The notes: a model not told the origin generated them from the sequence alone. A DNA stretch of 64,000 nt from Acinetobacter bouvetii (GCF_902753875.1 NZ_CADDTS010000004.1:62001-126000), one strand, 5' to 3'; numbered from the stretch's first letter, positions 27,657 to 38,084 are shown. A program made the numbers and translations.

Positions 27657-30488
27657 TTATTTCAACAATGGCTTCAAGAACTTCGCTGTATGTGACACTT
27701 TATTCTTCGCCACTTGCTCTGGTGTACCTTCGGCAATAATCATACCGCCACCTGCACCGCCTTCAGGACCCAGGTCAATCACCCAGTCGGCAGTTTTAAT
27801 CACATCCAGATTATGCTCAATCACCACAATGGTATTACCCTTGTTACGTAGCTCATGCAGAATATCGAGCAGCTTAGCAATATCATGGAAATGCAAACCA
27901 GTTGTAGGTTCATCCAGTACGTACAGGGTTTTACCTGTATCGCGTTTTGCCAACTCACGCGCCAGTTTCACACGCTGTGCTTCACCCCCAGAAAGGGTAG
28001 TCGCAGATTGACCCAAACGGATGTAACCCAGACCTACCTGATTTAAGGTTTCCAGACGGCGGTGAATCACAGGAATGGCATCAAAGAAATGCATGGCATC
28101 TTCAACGGTCATTTCCAGTACGTCAGAAATATTTTTGCCTTTATAACCCACTTCCAGAGTTTCACGGTTATAACGCTTACCATGGCAGGCATCACAAGGC
28201 ACATACATATCCGGCAAGAAGTGCATGGCGACTTTAATCATGCCATCACCTTCACAGGCTTCACAACGACCACCTTTCACGTTAAATGAGAAACGACCGG
28301 CAGCATAACCACGTGCCTTGGCTTCCGGCGTTTGCGCGAACAATTCACGAATTGGCGTGAACAAACCGGTATAAGTGGCAGGGTTAGAACGCGGGGTACG
28401 TCCAATCGGGCTTTGGTCAATATCCACGACTTTATCGAGGAACTGTAAGCCATCAATCGAATCAAATTTTTCTGCGGTTAAGGTGGTTGCACCGTTCAAC
28501 TGTGTTGCGGCCAACGGTAATAAGGTCCGGTTAATCAGGGTCGATTTACCTGAACCAGAAACCCCAGTGACACAGGTCATCACACCCAAAGGAATAGTTA
28601 AATCAACATTCTGCAAGTTATGACCGGCAGCACCCATCAGCTTGATTTGCTCTTCCGGTTTTGGCGGTTGAGTGCGGACTTTTGGAACCTCAATTTTTAA
28701 TTTGCCTGAAAGATATTGACCGGTGAGCGAGTTTTCATTGTCCGCCAGCTCATCATAAGTACCTTCGGCAATCACATGACCGCCATGCACACCGGCACCC
28801 GGACCAATATCAATAATATGGTCGGCGGCACGAATCGCATCCTCATCATGCTCAACCACTAAAACGGTATTCCCCAAATCACGTAAACGCACCAGCGTTT
28901 CAAGCAGGCGGTCATTATCACGTTGATGCAGACCAATCGAAGGTTCATCCAGTACGTACATCACGCCCATCAAGCCGGCACCAATTTGCGAAGCCAAACG
29001 GATGCGCTGTGCTTCACCGCCAGACAGGGTTTCGGCAGAGCGAGACAAGCTGAGATAATTCAAACCGACGGATACCAGAAAGTGCAGACGTTCCCGAATT
29101 TCCTTGAAAATCTTGTCGGCAATTTCACCTTTGGCGCCTTCAAGATTGAGATCCTGATAGTAACTTTCCGCATCACCAATCGACATTTTAGTAATTTGCG
29201 CAATGGTTTTGTCTTTGACCCGGACATTACGGGAAATTTCATTCAGACGTGAACCGCCACAGGCATCACAGGCCGCATTGGACAGATACTGGGCCAGGTC
29301 ATCACGTACATAATTCGATTCAGTTTCACGGTAACGACGTTCCAGATGTGGCAAGATCCCTTCAAAAGGTTGCACCCGGTTATGCTTGCGACCGCGTTCA
29401 TCGATATAACTTAAATCGACTTTTTCTTTGCCTGTACCGTAAAGGAATTTCTTTTTGGTATCGGCATCCAGTTCATTCCACGGCGTATCTAGAGAAAAGC
29501 CAAAATGGGCTGCGACTTTTTCAATCATGCTGTAGTAATAAGGACGCTGTCTGTCCCAACCGCGAATCGCGCCCTGACTAATTGAAACTTCATTGTTTGG
29601 AATCAGTTTGTCAGCACTGAAATGGCTACGTGTTCCCAGCCCATCACAGACCGGGCAGGCGCCAAAGGGGTTATTAAATGAAAACAGACGCGGTTCCAGT
29701 TCCGCGACGGCACGATCACATTCCGGACAGGAGTGCTTGGCAGAGAACACCCGTTCCGGTTGCTCGCCCTTCATCCAGGCCAAAATCGCAATATCACCAC
29801 CTAAACGTAGCGCGGTTTCAAAGGATTCGGCAATGCGGTTGCCCAGATCATCGCGAACTTTAAAACGGTCGACCACCACTTCAATGGTATGTTTTTTCTT
29901 TTTATCCAGTTCGGGCGGTGTGTCAATTTCAACAATTTCACCATCTACACGGGCGCGGACAAAACCCTGACTTTGCAGTTGTTCAAACAGGTTGCTGTAT
30001 TCACCCTTACGCTCACGCACCACCGGTGCAAGTAGCATTAAAGCAGTACCTTCTTCCAGACCTTTTACCGCATCAACCATTTCCGATACGGTTTGTGCCA
30101 CCATTGGCAAGTCATGCTCTGGACAATAGGGTGTGCCGACACGGGCATATAAGAGACGTAAATAGTCGTAAATTTCCGTGATTGTTCCCACAGTTGAGCG
30201 CGGGTTATGGCTGGTCGATTTCTGCTCGATGGCAATGGCGGGGCTTAAACCTTCAATCGAGTCGACTTCAGGTTTTTCCATTTGTGACAAGAACTGACGC
30301 GCATAGGCAGACAGCGATTCTACATAGCGACGCTGACCTTCGGCATATAAGGTATCAAAGGCAAGGGAAGATTTACCAGAGCCTGAGAGTCCCGTAATGA
30401 CCACGAATTTGTCGCGTGGAATATCGAGTGACACATTTTTTAAGTTATGGGTACGTGCGCCTCGAATACGGATGTGGCTTTGGCTCAT
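27657..30488 (-). CDS. uvrA: Excinuclease ABC subunit A
   Basis: UvrA is the damage-sensing ATPase of nucleotide excision repair and loads UvrB. The 943-residue protein has two ABC modules. The first has Walker [15 protein letters not shown] near residue 35 and signature [14 protein letters not shown]. The second has Walker [15 protein letters not shown] near residue 640 and signature [15 protein letters not shown]. Zinc knuckles CPECDRA..CPVC and [22 protein letters not shown] are intact. The length is standard. The gene stands alone with no obvious regulatory box in the 250 bases upstream. Confidence 0.98.
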   Translation of the reverse strand: MSQSHIRIRGARTHNLKNVSLDIPRDKFVVITGLSGSGKSSLAFDTLYAEGQRRYVESLSAYARQFLSQMEKPEVDSIEGLSPAIAIEQKSTSHNPRSTVGTITEIYDYLRLLYARVGTPYCPEHDLPMVAQTVSEMVDAVKGLEEGTALMLLAPVVRERKGEYSNLFEQLQSQGFVRARVDGEIVEIDTPPELDKKKKHTIEVVVDRFKVRDDLGNRIAESFETALRLGGDIAILAWMKGEQPERVFSAKHSCPECDRAVAELEPRLFSFNNPFGACPVCDGLGTRSHFSADKLIPNNEVSISQGAIRGWDRQRPYYYSMIEKVAAHFGFSLDTPWNELDADTKKKFLYGTGKEKVDLSYIDERGRKHNRVQPFEGILPHLERRYRETESNYVRDDLAQYLSNAACDACGGSRLNEISRNVRVKDKTIAQITKMSIGDAESYYQDLNLEGAKGEIADKIFKEIRERLHFLVSVGLNYLSLSRSAETLSGGEAQRIRLASQIGAGLMGVMYVLDEPSIGLHQRDNDRLLETLVRLRDLGNTVLVVEHDEDAIRAADHIIDIGPGAGVHGGHVIAEGTYDELADNENSLTGQYLSGKLKIEVPKVRTQPPKPEEQIKLMGAAGHNLQNVDLTIPLGVMTCVTGVSGSGKSTLINRTLLPLAATQLNGATTLTAEKFDSIDGLQFLDKVVDIDQSPIGRTPRSNPATYTGLFTPIRELFAQTPEAKARGYAAGRFSFNVKGGRCEACEGDGMIKVAMHFLPDMYVPCDACHGKRYNRETLEVGYKGKNISDVLEMTVEDAMHFFDAIPVIHRRLETLNQVGLGYIRLGQSATTLSGGEAQRVKLARELAKRDTGKTLYVLDEPTTGLHFHDIAKLLDILHELRNKGNTIVVIEHNLDVIKTADWVIDLGPEGGAGGGMIIAEGTPEQVAKNKVSHTAKFLKPLLK

Positions 30489-30738
30489 AAAACATCTCGG
30501 TAATGTACAAATAGAAGGTTATATATGATAGCGCATGAAAAATGTTCAAGCTGTATTTAAATAAAATTAAACGTCAGACTGTGACGGTCAAATTTATATA
30601 TGTTAAAAACGATAGATGTTCTTTTAGTGAATAAATAGCTCAACTCGCATCAATCCAGCTGAACTGAAAGGTCAGATCATTGTATAACGCTTGAGTGAAT
30701 ACCAGATAAGATACTTCAAAATAAAAAAGGAAAATCAC

Positions 30739-31095
30739 ATGATTATTGGGAAAATTTTGGTGGCCTTGATTGCTGTTTTACATCTTTATTTTTTAATTCT
30801 GGAGATGTTTCTTTGGGATAAGCCTGTGGGCATGAAAGCTTTTGGCAATACGGCTGAAAAGGCAAAACTTACCAAGGTGCTGGCGCAAAATCAGGGCTTA
30901 TATAATGGTTTCCTGGCCGCAGGACTGATTTGGTCACTGTTTGCTCCCGCTGCCTATGCCACAGCACTGGCGAATTTCTTTTTGGCCTGCGTACTGGTGG
31001 CCGGTATTTATGGGGCCTTCACCGCAAGTCGCAAGATTTTGTATATCCAGGCGCTGCCTGCATTGATTGCGTTAGTGGTCGTAAATTTAGTCTAA
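30739..31095 (+). CDS. DUF1304 family membrane protein
   Basis: This 118-residue inner-membrane protein has about four helices. The family motif HLYFLILEMFLWDKPVGMKAFGNT lies after the first helix and NQGLYNGFLAAGLIWSL starts the second. DUF1304 proteins have no established function. AAAAGGAAAATCAC before ATG 30739 fixes the start. It may be read with the glpM-like gene 65 bases downstream. Confidence 0.88.
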   Translation: MIIGKILVALIAVLHLYFLILEMFLWDKPVGMKAFGNTAEKAKLTKVLAQNQGLYNGFLAAGLIWSLFAPAAYATALANFFLACVLVAGIYGAFTASRKILYIQALPALIALVVVNLV

Positions 31096-31160
31096 GCAAA
31101 AGCGGTTTTGCAGCGTAGACTATGCAACTTAATCAAGAGATTTATAGGAAATAAGTAGGC

Positions 31161-31502
31161 ATGCTGTCTTTATTTTTGAAATGTGTTTTAGGGGCAGCGG
31201 TTGTACTGATTATTTCCCTTCTTTCCAAGAGTAAAGCTTTTTATATTGCCGGTCTGGTGCCCCTTTTTCCGACGTTTGCCTTGATTGCACATGTGATTGT
31301 GTCGCAGCAGCAGGGAGCCGAGGCCTTACAGAAAACAGCCCTGTTTGGTTTATGGTCTTTAATTCCTTATGCGATGTATTTGTTGATGGTTTATGTACTG
31401 GCAACAAAGATGTCTATGTGGTCGTGTTTGGGTGTGGCGATGGTTTGCTGGATTGTGGCTGCGGCAGGGCTGATTTATGGCTGGCAGTTGTTTCAAAATT
31501 AA
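31161..31502 (+). CDS. glpM: GlpM family membrane protein
   Basis: This 113-residue protein has about four helices; the text YIAGLVPLFPTFALIAHVIV and LFGLWSLIPYAMYLLMVYVL is characteristic of GlpM. GlpM was named from Pseudomonas, where it affects alginate production and glycerol metabolism; its molecular role is unknown. There is no glycerol gene nearby. The same orientation and short gap suggest co-transcription with the DUF1304 gene. Confidence 0.85.
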   Translation: MLSLFLKCVLGAAVVLIISLLSKSKAFYIAGLVPLFPTFALIAHVIVSQQQGAEALQKTALFGLWSLIPYAMYLLMVYVLATKMSMWSCLGVAMVCWIVAAAGLIYGWQLFQN

Positions 31503-31582
31503 AAGCAAATAACTAATTTTATAAATTTTAATTAGATAGTTTATGTAAATCACAAAATATTCAATATTAGATTTTTTTTATT

Positions 31583-31733
31583 AGCACTGCCATCATTTGA
31601 TGGATTCAATTTTGATGCCTTTGCGTAGGCAATATTGCTACTTTTGAAAGGCCAAAAGTAGCCAAAAACCTTTTGTTTCCCATACACGACGTCCTTGTCG
31701 TGATGGGAAACGTGTGGCATCCATGCCACACTC
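31583..31733 (+). repeat. Dispersed multi-hairpin intergenic repeat, copy C
   Basis: This is the most complete copy. It contains GTAGGCAATATTGCTACTTT, then three hairpins: GCTACTTTTG/CAAAAGTAGC (31637-31662), TTTCCCAT..CACGAC/GTCGTG..ATGGGAAA (about 31677-31710), and GTGTGGCATccATGCCACAC (31712-31731). The blocks match copy B on the opposite strand and, in structure, copy A. It fills the 317-base gap between glpM and tenA, where I see no gene. Confidence 0.78.
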
Positions 31734-31819
31734 GCGAATCCAATATCTGCTCAATTTCTCTTTTATTTTGGCTTTATGAGGAACTTTTCGTGATTGAAAA
31801 ATGAATGATGAAAGTAAGG

Positions 31820-32491
31820 CTATTCATCCAAACCCAACCATTGTCGTTGATCATAAGCACTATCCCAGAACAGCCATTCCAGTTTGGCTGCCGTCGTATA
31901 GGCATGATGCATTTTTTCTAAAGTATCGGCATCACAACGGGCTGCGATTTTATCCACCGTGGCAATCACCTGACTGACTGCTAAATTAAAGTCTTCACCG
32001 GCATAGGTATCAATCCAGGCCTGATAAGGATTATTTGCAATGGAATTGTTTACAATGGCCTTACCCACTTCGGCATAAATCCAGAAACAGGGTAATAAAG
32101 CAGCCAATACCACAGGATAGCTTTCTGACCAGGCGGTGGCAGTTAAAAATGAAGTGTAATGATGACAAGCCAAGGTCAGTGGGGTAGTTCTGAATTCTTC
32201 TTTAGTAATCTCAAATGCTTGCATAAAGTCATCATGCAGACTGCGTTCCACTACAATGGCAATCTTGGCGGCATCGGCAAACTGAATCACGTCTTCAGCG
32301 CTAAAGGCTTTTGCTGCACATACGGCCAGCGCACGCCCATAGGCCAATAAATAATGTGCATCCTGAATGACATAATGGCTAAACACATCCTTGTTTAATG
32401 TGCCTTGTGCAAGTTCCTGATTAAATGGCAAAGCCAAGGTTTTTCCATATAAAGCCAGGTTGCGTTGCCATAACTCTTGAGTAAAGCGCAT
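31820..32491 (-). CDS. tenA: Aminopyrimidine aminohydrolase (thiaminase II)
   Basis: TenA hydrolyses aminopyrimidine breakdown products so that the thiamin pyrimidine can be salvaged. All catalytic residues known from Bacillus TenA fall at the same numbers: D44, Y112, C135 (ALLPCFWIYAE) and E205 (KLEWLFWDSAY). At 223 residues it has the normal length. It has no thiamin neighbours here and no visible TPP riboswitch upstream. AGGA precedes the ATG. Confidence 0.93.
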   Translation of the reverse strand: MRFTQELWQRNLALYGKTLALPFNQELAQGTLNKDVFSHYVIQDAHYLLAYGRALAVCAAKAFSAEDVIQFADAAKIAIVVERSLHDDFMQAFEITKEEFRTTPLTLACHHYTSFLTATAWSESYPVVLAALLPCFWIYAEVGKAIVNNSIANNPYQAWIDTYAGEDFNLAVSQVIATVDKIAARCDADTLEKMHHAYTTAAKLEWLFWDSAYDQRQWLGLDE

Positions 32492-32728
32492 TTCATATTC
32501 CTAAAAAAGCATCAAACGACAATCTGTAGAGCACGGCACTATAACAAGAGTCTACAGGTGAAGATATCTAATCACCGCAATCGTGGAAATCTATTCAAAA
32601 AAATCATACGAAGAACTTTGGCTTAATAGCAAAAAGTCGTCATAATTGGGCCCATAAAATCTTAAGCTCTCTTTTTAAGTTTTACCGAATTCACTCGATA
32701 TAAATATCTGTCTATAGGTCGATCTATC

Positions 32729-33814
32729 ATGATGAAACATTTTGGTTTCTCAATCATTTTTACGATCGTGTGTCTGGCTATATCTGCATACTGGGGTTTT
32801 ACCCATGGCCCAGAAGCAGGGTTAAAGACCATGTTCACGGCATTGACCATTACTGCCATTTTAGCAGTCATGGAAGTGTCGCTCTCTTTCGATAATGCAG
32901 TCGTTAATGCCTCGGTGCTGCGCGGTTGGGATCATTTCTGGAAAATGATTTTCTTAACCGTCGGTATCATTGTTGCCGTATTTGGTATGCGTTTAATCTT
33001 CCCAATCGTGATTGTGGCGGTGACTGCCGACATGGGCATGATGGAAGTGGTGAATATGGCGCTGAACGATCCTAAAAATTATTCAGAACGTTTGATTGCC
33101 CATCATGCTGAAATTGCAGCATTTGGTGGTGCATTCCTGTTATTAGTATTCTTGAATTTCTTTCTGGATAGTGAAAAAGATACCCATTGGTTTAGATGGC
33201 TGGAAGCACGTTTATCCAATTTGGCCAATGTACCGGCAATGTCCGTCTTTCTGGCTTTAATTGGCTTGTTGATCATGGCAGCCAATGTCGACGAGGCGAT
33301 GCGTCTGGCGGTCACTATGGCCGGTATTTGGGGAATTGTGATTTACATTGGTGTTCAGGTGCTTAGTCACATGCTGGGCGGCGAACCTGAAATTGATGAA
33401 GACGGCAATGCCGTGGGTCATGATGCCAGTGGTGCAGCCACCGGGGTAATTAAAGCGGGTATTGGTGGCTTTATTTATCTGGAAGTTCTTGATGCATCCT
33501 TCAGTTTTGATGGTGTGATTGGTGCTTTTGCCATTACTTCAGATGTGGTGATCATTATGCTGGGTCTGGCAATTGGTGCCATGTTCGTGCGTTCGATGAC
33601 CATTTATTTGGTAGAAAAAGGTACTTTGGATGCCTATATTTACCTTGAACACGGTGCGCATTACGCCATTGGTGCCTTAGCCTTGATTATGCTTGCTAGT
33701 GGTACAGGTGTGCATGTCCCGGAAGTGGTCACCGGTTTAATTGGTGTGGCCTTTATTGTCTGGGCAGTGATTGCTTCTATTCAATATACGAAACGTCAAG
33801 AACGGATCGGTTAA
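32729..33814 (+). CDS. DUF475 / TerC-like integral membrane protein
   Basis: This 361-residue protein has about nine helices. EVSLSFDNAVVNASVLRGW near residue 50 and LDASFSFDGVIGAFAI near residue 255 are the paired acidic motifs shared by TerC/DUF475 membrane proteins, which are implicated in metal-ion export. The substrate is not known for this group; manganese or another divalent metal is a guess. ATG 32729 or 32732 could be the start. It is a single gene with its own terminator. Confidence 0.85.
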   Translation: MMKHFGFSIIFTIVCLAISAYWGFTHGPEAGLKTMFTALTITAILAVMEVSLSFDNAVVNASVLRGWDHFWKMIFLTVGIIVAVFGMRLIFPIVIVAVTADMGMMEVVNMALNDPKNYSERLIAHHAEIAAFGGAFLLLVFLNFFLDSEKDTHWFRWLEARLSNLANVPAMSVFLALIGLLIMAANVDEAMRLAVTMAGIWGIVIYIGVQVLSHMLGGEPEIDEDGNAVGHDASGAATGVIKAGIGGFIYLEVLDASFSFDGVIGAFAITSDVVIIMLGLAIGAMFVRSMTIYLVEKGTLDAYIYLEHGAHYAIGALALIMLASGTGVHVPEVVTGLIGVAFIVWAVIASIQYTKRQERIG

Positions 33815-33844
33815 TCGTTTTTTAAGAAAAATGGTTACAATAGG

Positions 33845-33870
33845 GGGCGCATAAAAATGCGTCCTTTTTT
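33845..33870 (+). terminator. Terminator after the DUF475 gene
   Basis: GGGCGCAT AAAA ATGCGTCC followed by TTTTTT. Confidence 0.85.
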
Positions 33871-33967
33871 ATGGTGGCTCATTCTGGAATAAATTAACAT
33901 CCATAACATGAATGTTGTAGGATAGCCGATAGAAATTCAACTCACAGCCAGACCCAAACTTATTGAT

Positions 33968-35332
33968 ATGATGAATGCTTTAGAACGCCGTTCAACCTTT
34001 GCCTTAAGCAGTATTTTTGCACTGCGTATGTTGGGCTTGTTCATGATTATTCCTGTATTTTCTGTGGCAGGACAGTCATATCAAGGGGCAACCCCAGTGC
34101 TGATTGGCTTGGCTGTCGGGGTATATGGTCTTACTCAGGCCATTTTACAGATTCCATTTAGCTTACTGGCTGACCGTTTTAGCCGTAAGCCTTTGGTGAT
34201 TATCGGTTTATTACTGTTTGCATTAGGCGGCGCCGTTGCGGCAATGTCTGAGAGTATTTATGGCGTGATAGTAGGTCGTGCCATTGCTGGTGGTGGTGCT
34301 GTTTCTGCGGTGGTGATGGCACTTTTAGCCGATGTCACCCGTGAAGAACAGCGTAGCAAGGCTATGGCCGTGATGGGCATGAGTATTGGGGTGTCCTTTA
34401 TGGTCGCTTTCAGTCTGGGGCCTTGGCTGACCAGTCTGGTGGGAATTTCAGGACTGTTCTGGGTCACCACCATTATGGGCTTGGCTGCCATTTCGATGTT
34501 GTTATTTGTTCCGAAGGTCACACGTCATCATAAAAATTACCAACAAGGCTATGCTGCACAGCTAAAACAGGTCTTGAAAATGGGCGATCTAAATCGTCTG
34601 CATGTGTCCATTTTTGCCTTGCATCTGTTGTTGACCGCGATGTTTGTGTATATGCCATCGCAGCTGATTCAGTTTGCGGGTATTCCCTTATCCAGTCATG
34701 GTCTGGTGTATTTGCCCTTGCTCGTCATTAGCCTGTTTTTTGCCTTTCCAAGTATTATTCTGGCGGAAAAATATCGCAAAATGCGCGGCATTTTCCTGAC
34801 TGCTATTGGCGGCATTGTTTTGGGCTTACTGGTACTGATTTTTGGTTATGAATCGAAATATATTTTATTGGCAGGCTTAGGATTATTCTTTATTGCCTTT
34901 AACGTCATGGAAGCTCTGCTGCCTTCGTGGTTATCCAAATCTGCGCCCATCCAGTCTAAAGCGACCGCTATGGGTATCAATTCCAGTAGCCAGTTTTTAG
35001 GGGCATTTTTTGGGGGCATGATTGGTGGTCAACTCTTGTTACTAAATAATACCTCTATGGGATGGAGCATCTTGGCGGTGATTTCTGTGATCTGGTTATT
35101 GATCAGCTTTGGTCTGGCGCAGCCACGCTATCTTTCATCATTAGTATTGTCTTTACCAGAGACAAAACAAACGGATGAATGGACTTCTCAACTTTTAGCG
35201 ATTCGTGGTATTGAAGAGGTTGTGGTGATGTCCGACCAGCAATTTGCTTATGTTAAAATTGATAAACAGCTTATAGATGAAGCTGCGCGACAAGATTTAA
35301 CGCAGTTGTTGGGTAAAGAGGTAGCCATTTAA
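33968..35332 (+). CDS. yajR: MFS transporter with C-terminal YAM domain (YajR-like)
   Basis: This 454-residue major facilitator has twelve helices and motif A near residue 70 (LADRFSRKPLVIIG). After the last helix comes a roughly 60-residue soluble ferredoxin-like YAM domain (LLAIRGIEEVVVMSDQQFAYVKIDKQLID), which identifies the YajR group. YajR is probably a proton-driven drug or metabolite exporter; its natural substrate is unknown. The gene lies directly before ssb. Confidence 0.88.
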   Translation: MMNALERRSTFALSSIFALRMLGLFMIIPVFSVAGQSYQGATPVLIGLAVGVYGLTQAILQIPFSLLADRFSRKPLVIIGLLLFALGGAVAAMSESIYGVIVGRAIAGGGAVSAVVMALLADVTREEQRSKAMAVMGMSIGVSFMVAFSLGPWLTSLVGISGLFWVTTIMGLAAISMLLFVPKVTRHHKNYQQGYAAQLKQVLKMGDLNRLHVSIFALHLLLTAMFVYMPSQLIQFAGIPLSSHGLVYLPLLVISLFFAFPSIILAEKYRKMRGIFLTAIGGIVLGLLVLIFGYESKYILLAGLGLFFIAFNVMEALLPSWLSKSAPIQSKATAMGINSSSQFLGAFFGGMIGGQLLLLNNTSMGWSILAVISVIWLLISFGLAQPRYLSSLVLSLPETKQTDEWTSQLLAIRGIEEVVVMSDQQFAYVKIDKQLIDEAARQDLTQLLGKEVAI

Positions 35333-35383
35333 GCATAACTCTTATAAAGTAAAACATAGAAACAAATAGGAAGTATACGTCTG

Positions 35384-35971
35384 ATGCGTGGTGTAAATAA
35401 GGTCATTTTAGTTGGTACTTTAGGTAAAGATCCTGAAACAAAAACTTTTCCAAATGGTGGTTCTCTTACCCAGTTTTCAATCGCTACGAGTGATTCGTGG
35501 ACTGATAAAAATACCGGTGAGCGTAAAGAGCAAACTGAATGGCATCGTATTGTGTTGCATAACCGCTTAGGTGAAATTGCACAGCAATATCTACGTAAGG
35601 GTTCTAAAGTTTATATCGAAGGTTCATTGCGTACGCGTCAGTGGACAGATCAAAGCGGTCAAGAGCGTTACACTACAGAAATTCGTGGTGAACAAATGCA
35701 AATGCTTGACAACAACCGTCAACAGGGCGAACAGGGTGCTGACAACGGAGGTTATAACCAACCTCGTTTCAATAACCAAAATAACCAAGGTGGTGGTTAT
35801 AACAATAATAATAACCAAGGCGGTTATGGCAATCAGGGCGGTTATAACAACAACCAGAACAATCAGGGCAATAGTTATGGCAACAACAACCCGGGTGGTT
35901 TTGCGCCAAAACAACAGCCTGCACCAGCAGCAGCTGCACCGGCAGATCTAGATGATGATCTACCATTTTAA
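35384..35971 (+). CDS. ssb: Single-stranded DNA-binding protein
   Basis: SSB coats single-stranded DNA in replication, repair and recombination. The OB fold occupies residues 1 to about 108 ([50 protein letters not shown]). A long Asn/Gln/Gly-rich linker (about residues 120-175) of near-repeated NNQGGYNNN units follows. The acidic tip DDDLPF recruits partner proteins. At 195 residues it is normal for Acinetobacter. The low-complexity linker produces long open frames on other strands, which I ignore. Confidence 0.97.
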   Translation: MRGVNKVILVGTLGKDPETKTFPNGGSLTQFSIATSDSWTDKNTGERKEQTEWHRIVLHNRLGEIAQQYLRKGSKVYIEGSLRTRQWTDQSGQERYTTEIRGEQMQMLDNNRQQGEQGADNGGYNQPRFNNQNNQGGGYNNNNNQGGYGNQGGYNNNQNNQGNSYGNNNPGGFAPKQQPAPAAAAPADLDDDLPF

Positions 35972-36000
35972 TTTCAATTAAAATAGAAAATCATTTTCAA

Positions 36001-36028
36001 AACCCTCCCATTGTGGAGGGTTTTTTTA
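36001..36028 (+). terminator. Terminator after ssb
   Basis: AACCCTCC CATTGT GGAGGGTT then TTTTT. Confidence 0.92.
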
Positions 36029-36048
36029 TGAGTGATTGATCAGTGATT

Positions 36049-36525
36049 TTACTTTAATCCTTGTTTCTTGGCAGAAACCCACATGGTAATGATGGCACGG
36101 AACACAACATCCTGAGCCGTGTCTTTGACTTCAACACGGACTAGATATTCACTGCCTTCATTCCATACAAAATCAGGATTTGCCGGTGTAGCCACAGCGG
36201 TTAAATCTGTGCTGGCTTTTTTTAAATATTCGACGGTCATGCCTTTAGGAATCCAGCGATGTGTATTGGGGACGCTGACTTCAGTCATGGTACCACCAGC
36301 CAACTCAGCCATATTACACATGGCAATAGCATGCACTGTACCGATATGATTCAGCACGGCACGCTGTTTTTTTATATGCAGCTCACAATAGTTTGGTTTT
36401 AATTCATCAAATATTGGAGAAATACTGCTGAAGTAGGGGGCTTTTAAGCAGAGCATTTTCGAAAATGTCCATTTACCTGCCGGTTTATTGGTGAGGGTGT
36501 TCCATATTTTTAATGCCTGACTCAT
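36049..36525 (-). CDS. DUF4442 hotdog-fold protein
   Basis: This 158-residue protein has the hotdog thioesterase-like layout. NHIGTVHAIAMCNMAELAGGTMTE (about residues 59-82) is the central helix that carries the active site in related thioesterases, and EYLVRVEVKDTAQDVVFRAIITMWVS is the closing sheet. DUF4442 members are assumed to act on acyl-CoA or acyl-carrier thioesters. It is divergent from a TetR regulator, with two palindromes between them, so it is probably under TetR control. Confidence 0.85.
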   Translation of the reverse strand: MSQALKIWNTLTNKPAGKWTFSKMLCLKAPYFSSISPIFDELKPNYCELHIKKQRAVLNHIGTVHAIAMCNMAELAGGTMTEVSVPNTHRWIPKGMTVEYLKKASTDLTAVATPANPDFVWNEGSEYLVRVEVKDTAQDVVFRAIITMWVSAKKQGLK

Positions 36526-36548
36526 GGCTTATATCCTGTGTTGAATTG

Positions 36549-36582
36549 CAGAATAAAATTCTAATACAGAATATTATTCTGT
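36549..36582. promoter_or_regulatory. Two tandem palindromes, probable TetR operator
   Basis: ACAGAATATTATTCTGT (36566-36582) is a perfect 17-base palindrome. AGAATAAAATTCT (36550-36562) is a second, shorter one carrying the same half-site AGAAT. They lie between DUF4442 and the TetR gene, the normal place for a TetR operator that controls both. Confidence 0.6.
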
Positions 36583-36662
36583 TAATGGCAAGAATGACGT
36601 GCTTGCTCTTTAAAATGGTCAGCATTGTTTTTATGATGTAGGCAACAAATAGGAAGCTCAAT

Positions 36663-37301
36663 ATGTCCAATAGGGAATTACTGGAACGAATCTATAACGG
36701 TCGTCGTGCAGAACTGAAACGGGAAATCCTGCTGGCAGCAATGCAGTGCTTTTTAGAACAGGGTATAGAAGCAACAACTATTGAAATGGTGCGCGATCGG
36801 GCAGAAGCGAGTGTTGGGGCGATCTATCATCATTTTAAGAATAAAGATGGTTTAGTCGCTGCTCTGTATTTGGCTGCACTTCAAGATCAGTACGATGGAC
36901 GTATGCAGGTTTTACAACATGCGGTGTCTTTGCAAGATGGTATACAGAAAATTCTTTGGGCATATATAGATTGGGTAGAGCGCTATCCAGACTTTGCGCG
37001 CTTTTTATATGCTGCGAATTTTAATATGCGTCAGGGCAGCTTTCAGGCGGAGCTAAATCAGCAAAATATCCAGCGAAATAAAGCACTGCAGGCCTGGCTT
37101 GCAGAGCAACCTGAAAAACAGCTGCTGGAACATTTGCCTAAAGAACTGATGCTGTCCCTGGTCATGGGGGCAACAGAAAGTTACTGTCGTGCCTGGTTAT
37201 CGGGAAAAGTGAAGACATTGCCTTCACAATACAAAGTGCAACTGGCTGCAGCGGCTTGGCAAGCTCTCAATTTGAATAAGTCGTTGATGATCGCGGAATA
37301 G
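36663..37301 (+). CDS. TetR-family transcriptional regulator
   Basis: This 212-residue repressor has an N-terminal helix-turn-helix (KREILLAAMQCFLEQGIEATTIEMVRDRAEASVGAIYHHFKNKDGLVAALY), the TetR signature. A helical ligand domain follows, ending WLSGKVKTLPSQYKVQLAAAAWQALN. The ligand is unknown; acyl-CoA-type ligands would fit the divergent hotdog gene but this is inference. It probably binds the AGAAT palindromes just upstream. Confidence 0.88.
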   Translation: MSNRELLERIYNGRRAELKREILLAAMQCFLEQGIEATTIEMVRDRAEASVGAIYHHFKNKDGLVAALYLAALQDQYDGRMQVLQHAVSLQDGIQKILWAYIDWVERYPDFARFLYAANFNMRQGSFQAELNQQNIQRNKALQAWLAEQPEKQLLEHLPKELMLSLVMGATESYCRAWLSGKVKTLPSQYKVQLAAAAWQALNLNKSLMIAE

Positions 37302-37454
37302 CTTACTTCGATTAAAAAGCTCAATTTAATAAAAATAATAAATCTAAAAATCCGATAATTTTTATGAAAAAGTACGGTTTTACCTATTTTGAAAACTTTC
37401 GTATTCTAGTTTCACAAGATAAGCACTTCCAGAAACGAGTTAGAGGAATAGTTC

Positions 37455-38018
37455 ATGAGTTTAATTAATACTGCAGTAAAACCATTCAACGCAACCGCAT
37501 ATAAAGATGGCCAATTCATTGAAGTCTCTGAAAAAGACATGATGGGCAAATGGTCGGTGGTTTTCTTCTATCCTGCAGATTTTACCTTTGTATGTCCAAC
37601 AGAATTAGGCGATTTAGCGGATAACTATGCTGAATTCCAAAAAATGGGTGTAGAGATTTATTCAGTGTCTACTGACACTCACTTTACCCATAAAGCTTGG
37701 CACGATTCTTCTGAAGAAATCAAAAAAATCCAGTACCCAATGGTTGGCGATCCAACCTGGACTTTAGCAAAAAACTTTGAAGTGTTAATTGAAGCTGATG
37801 GTCTGGCAGACCGTGGTACGTTTGTGATTGACCCAGAAGGTAAAATCCAGATTATCGAAATCAATGCCGGTGGTATTGGTCGTGATGCTCAGGAACTGCT
37901 ACGTAAGGTTAAAGCAGCACAATATGTTCATGCACACCCAGGTGAAGTTTGTCCGGCAAAATGGAAAGAAGGTGATGCTACCCTTGCGCCGTCAATTGAT
38001 TTGATTGGTAAAATCTAA
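37455..38018 (+). CDS. ahpC: Alkyl hydroperoxide reductase subunit C (peroxiredoxin)
   Basis: AhpC is a typical 2-Cys peroxiredoxin that reduces hydrogen peroxide, organic peroxides and peroxynitrite. The peroxidatic cysteine is C47 ([12 protein letters not shown]) and the resolving cysteine is C166 ([10 protein letters not shown]); the supporting Thr and Arg segments ([27 protein letters not shown]) are present. At 187 residues it has the normal length. AhpF is not in this window, so its electron donor is encoded elsewhere. GAGGAA precedes the ATG. The 153-base upstream region is a likely OxyR target, but no clear site was identified. Confidence 0.97.
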   Translation: MSLINTAVKPFNATAYKDGQFIEVSEKDMMGKWSVVFFYPADFTFVCPTELGDLADNYAEFQKMGVEIYSVSTDTHFTHKAWHDSSEEIKKIQYPMVGDPTWTLAKNFEVLIEADGLADRGTFVIDPEGKIQIIEINAGGIGRDAQELLRKVKAAQYVHAHPGEVCPAKWKEGDATLAPSIDLIGKI

Positions 38019-38052
38019 GCTAAAGTAGAGCGATTTTTCCCGCTCTTCCATA

Positions 38053-38084
38053 AAAAATCCAGAACTTCAGTTCTGGATTTTTTT
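38053..38084. terminator. Bidirectional terminator between ahpC and the LysR gene
   Basis: AAAAATCCAGAAC TTCA GTTCTGGATTTTTTT; serves both convergent genes. Confidence 0.93.

Noticed and set aside
32492..32728. TPP riboswitch near tenA
   Set aside because: The tenA upstream region lacks the conserved CTGAGA and ACCTGA-type blocks of a thiamin element.
35624..35966. Long antisense and alternate frames over the 3' half of ssb
   Set aside because: They come from the low-complexity Asn/Gln/Gly codons of the SSB linker; the ssb frame with its OB fold and DDDLPF tip is clearly real.
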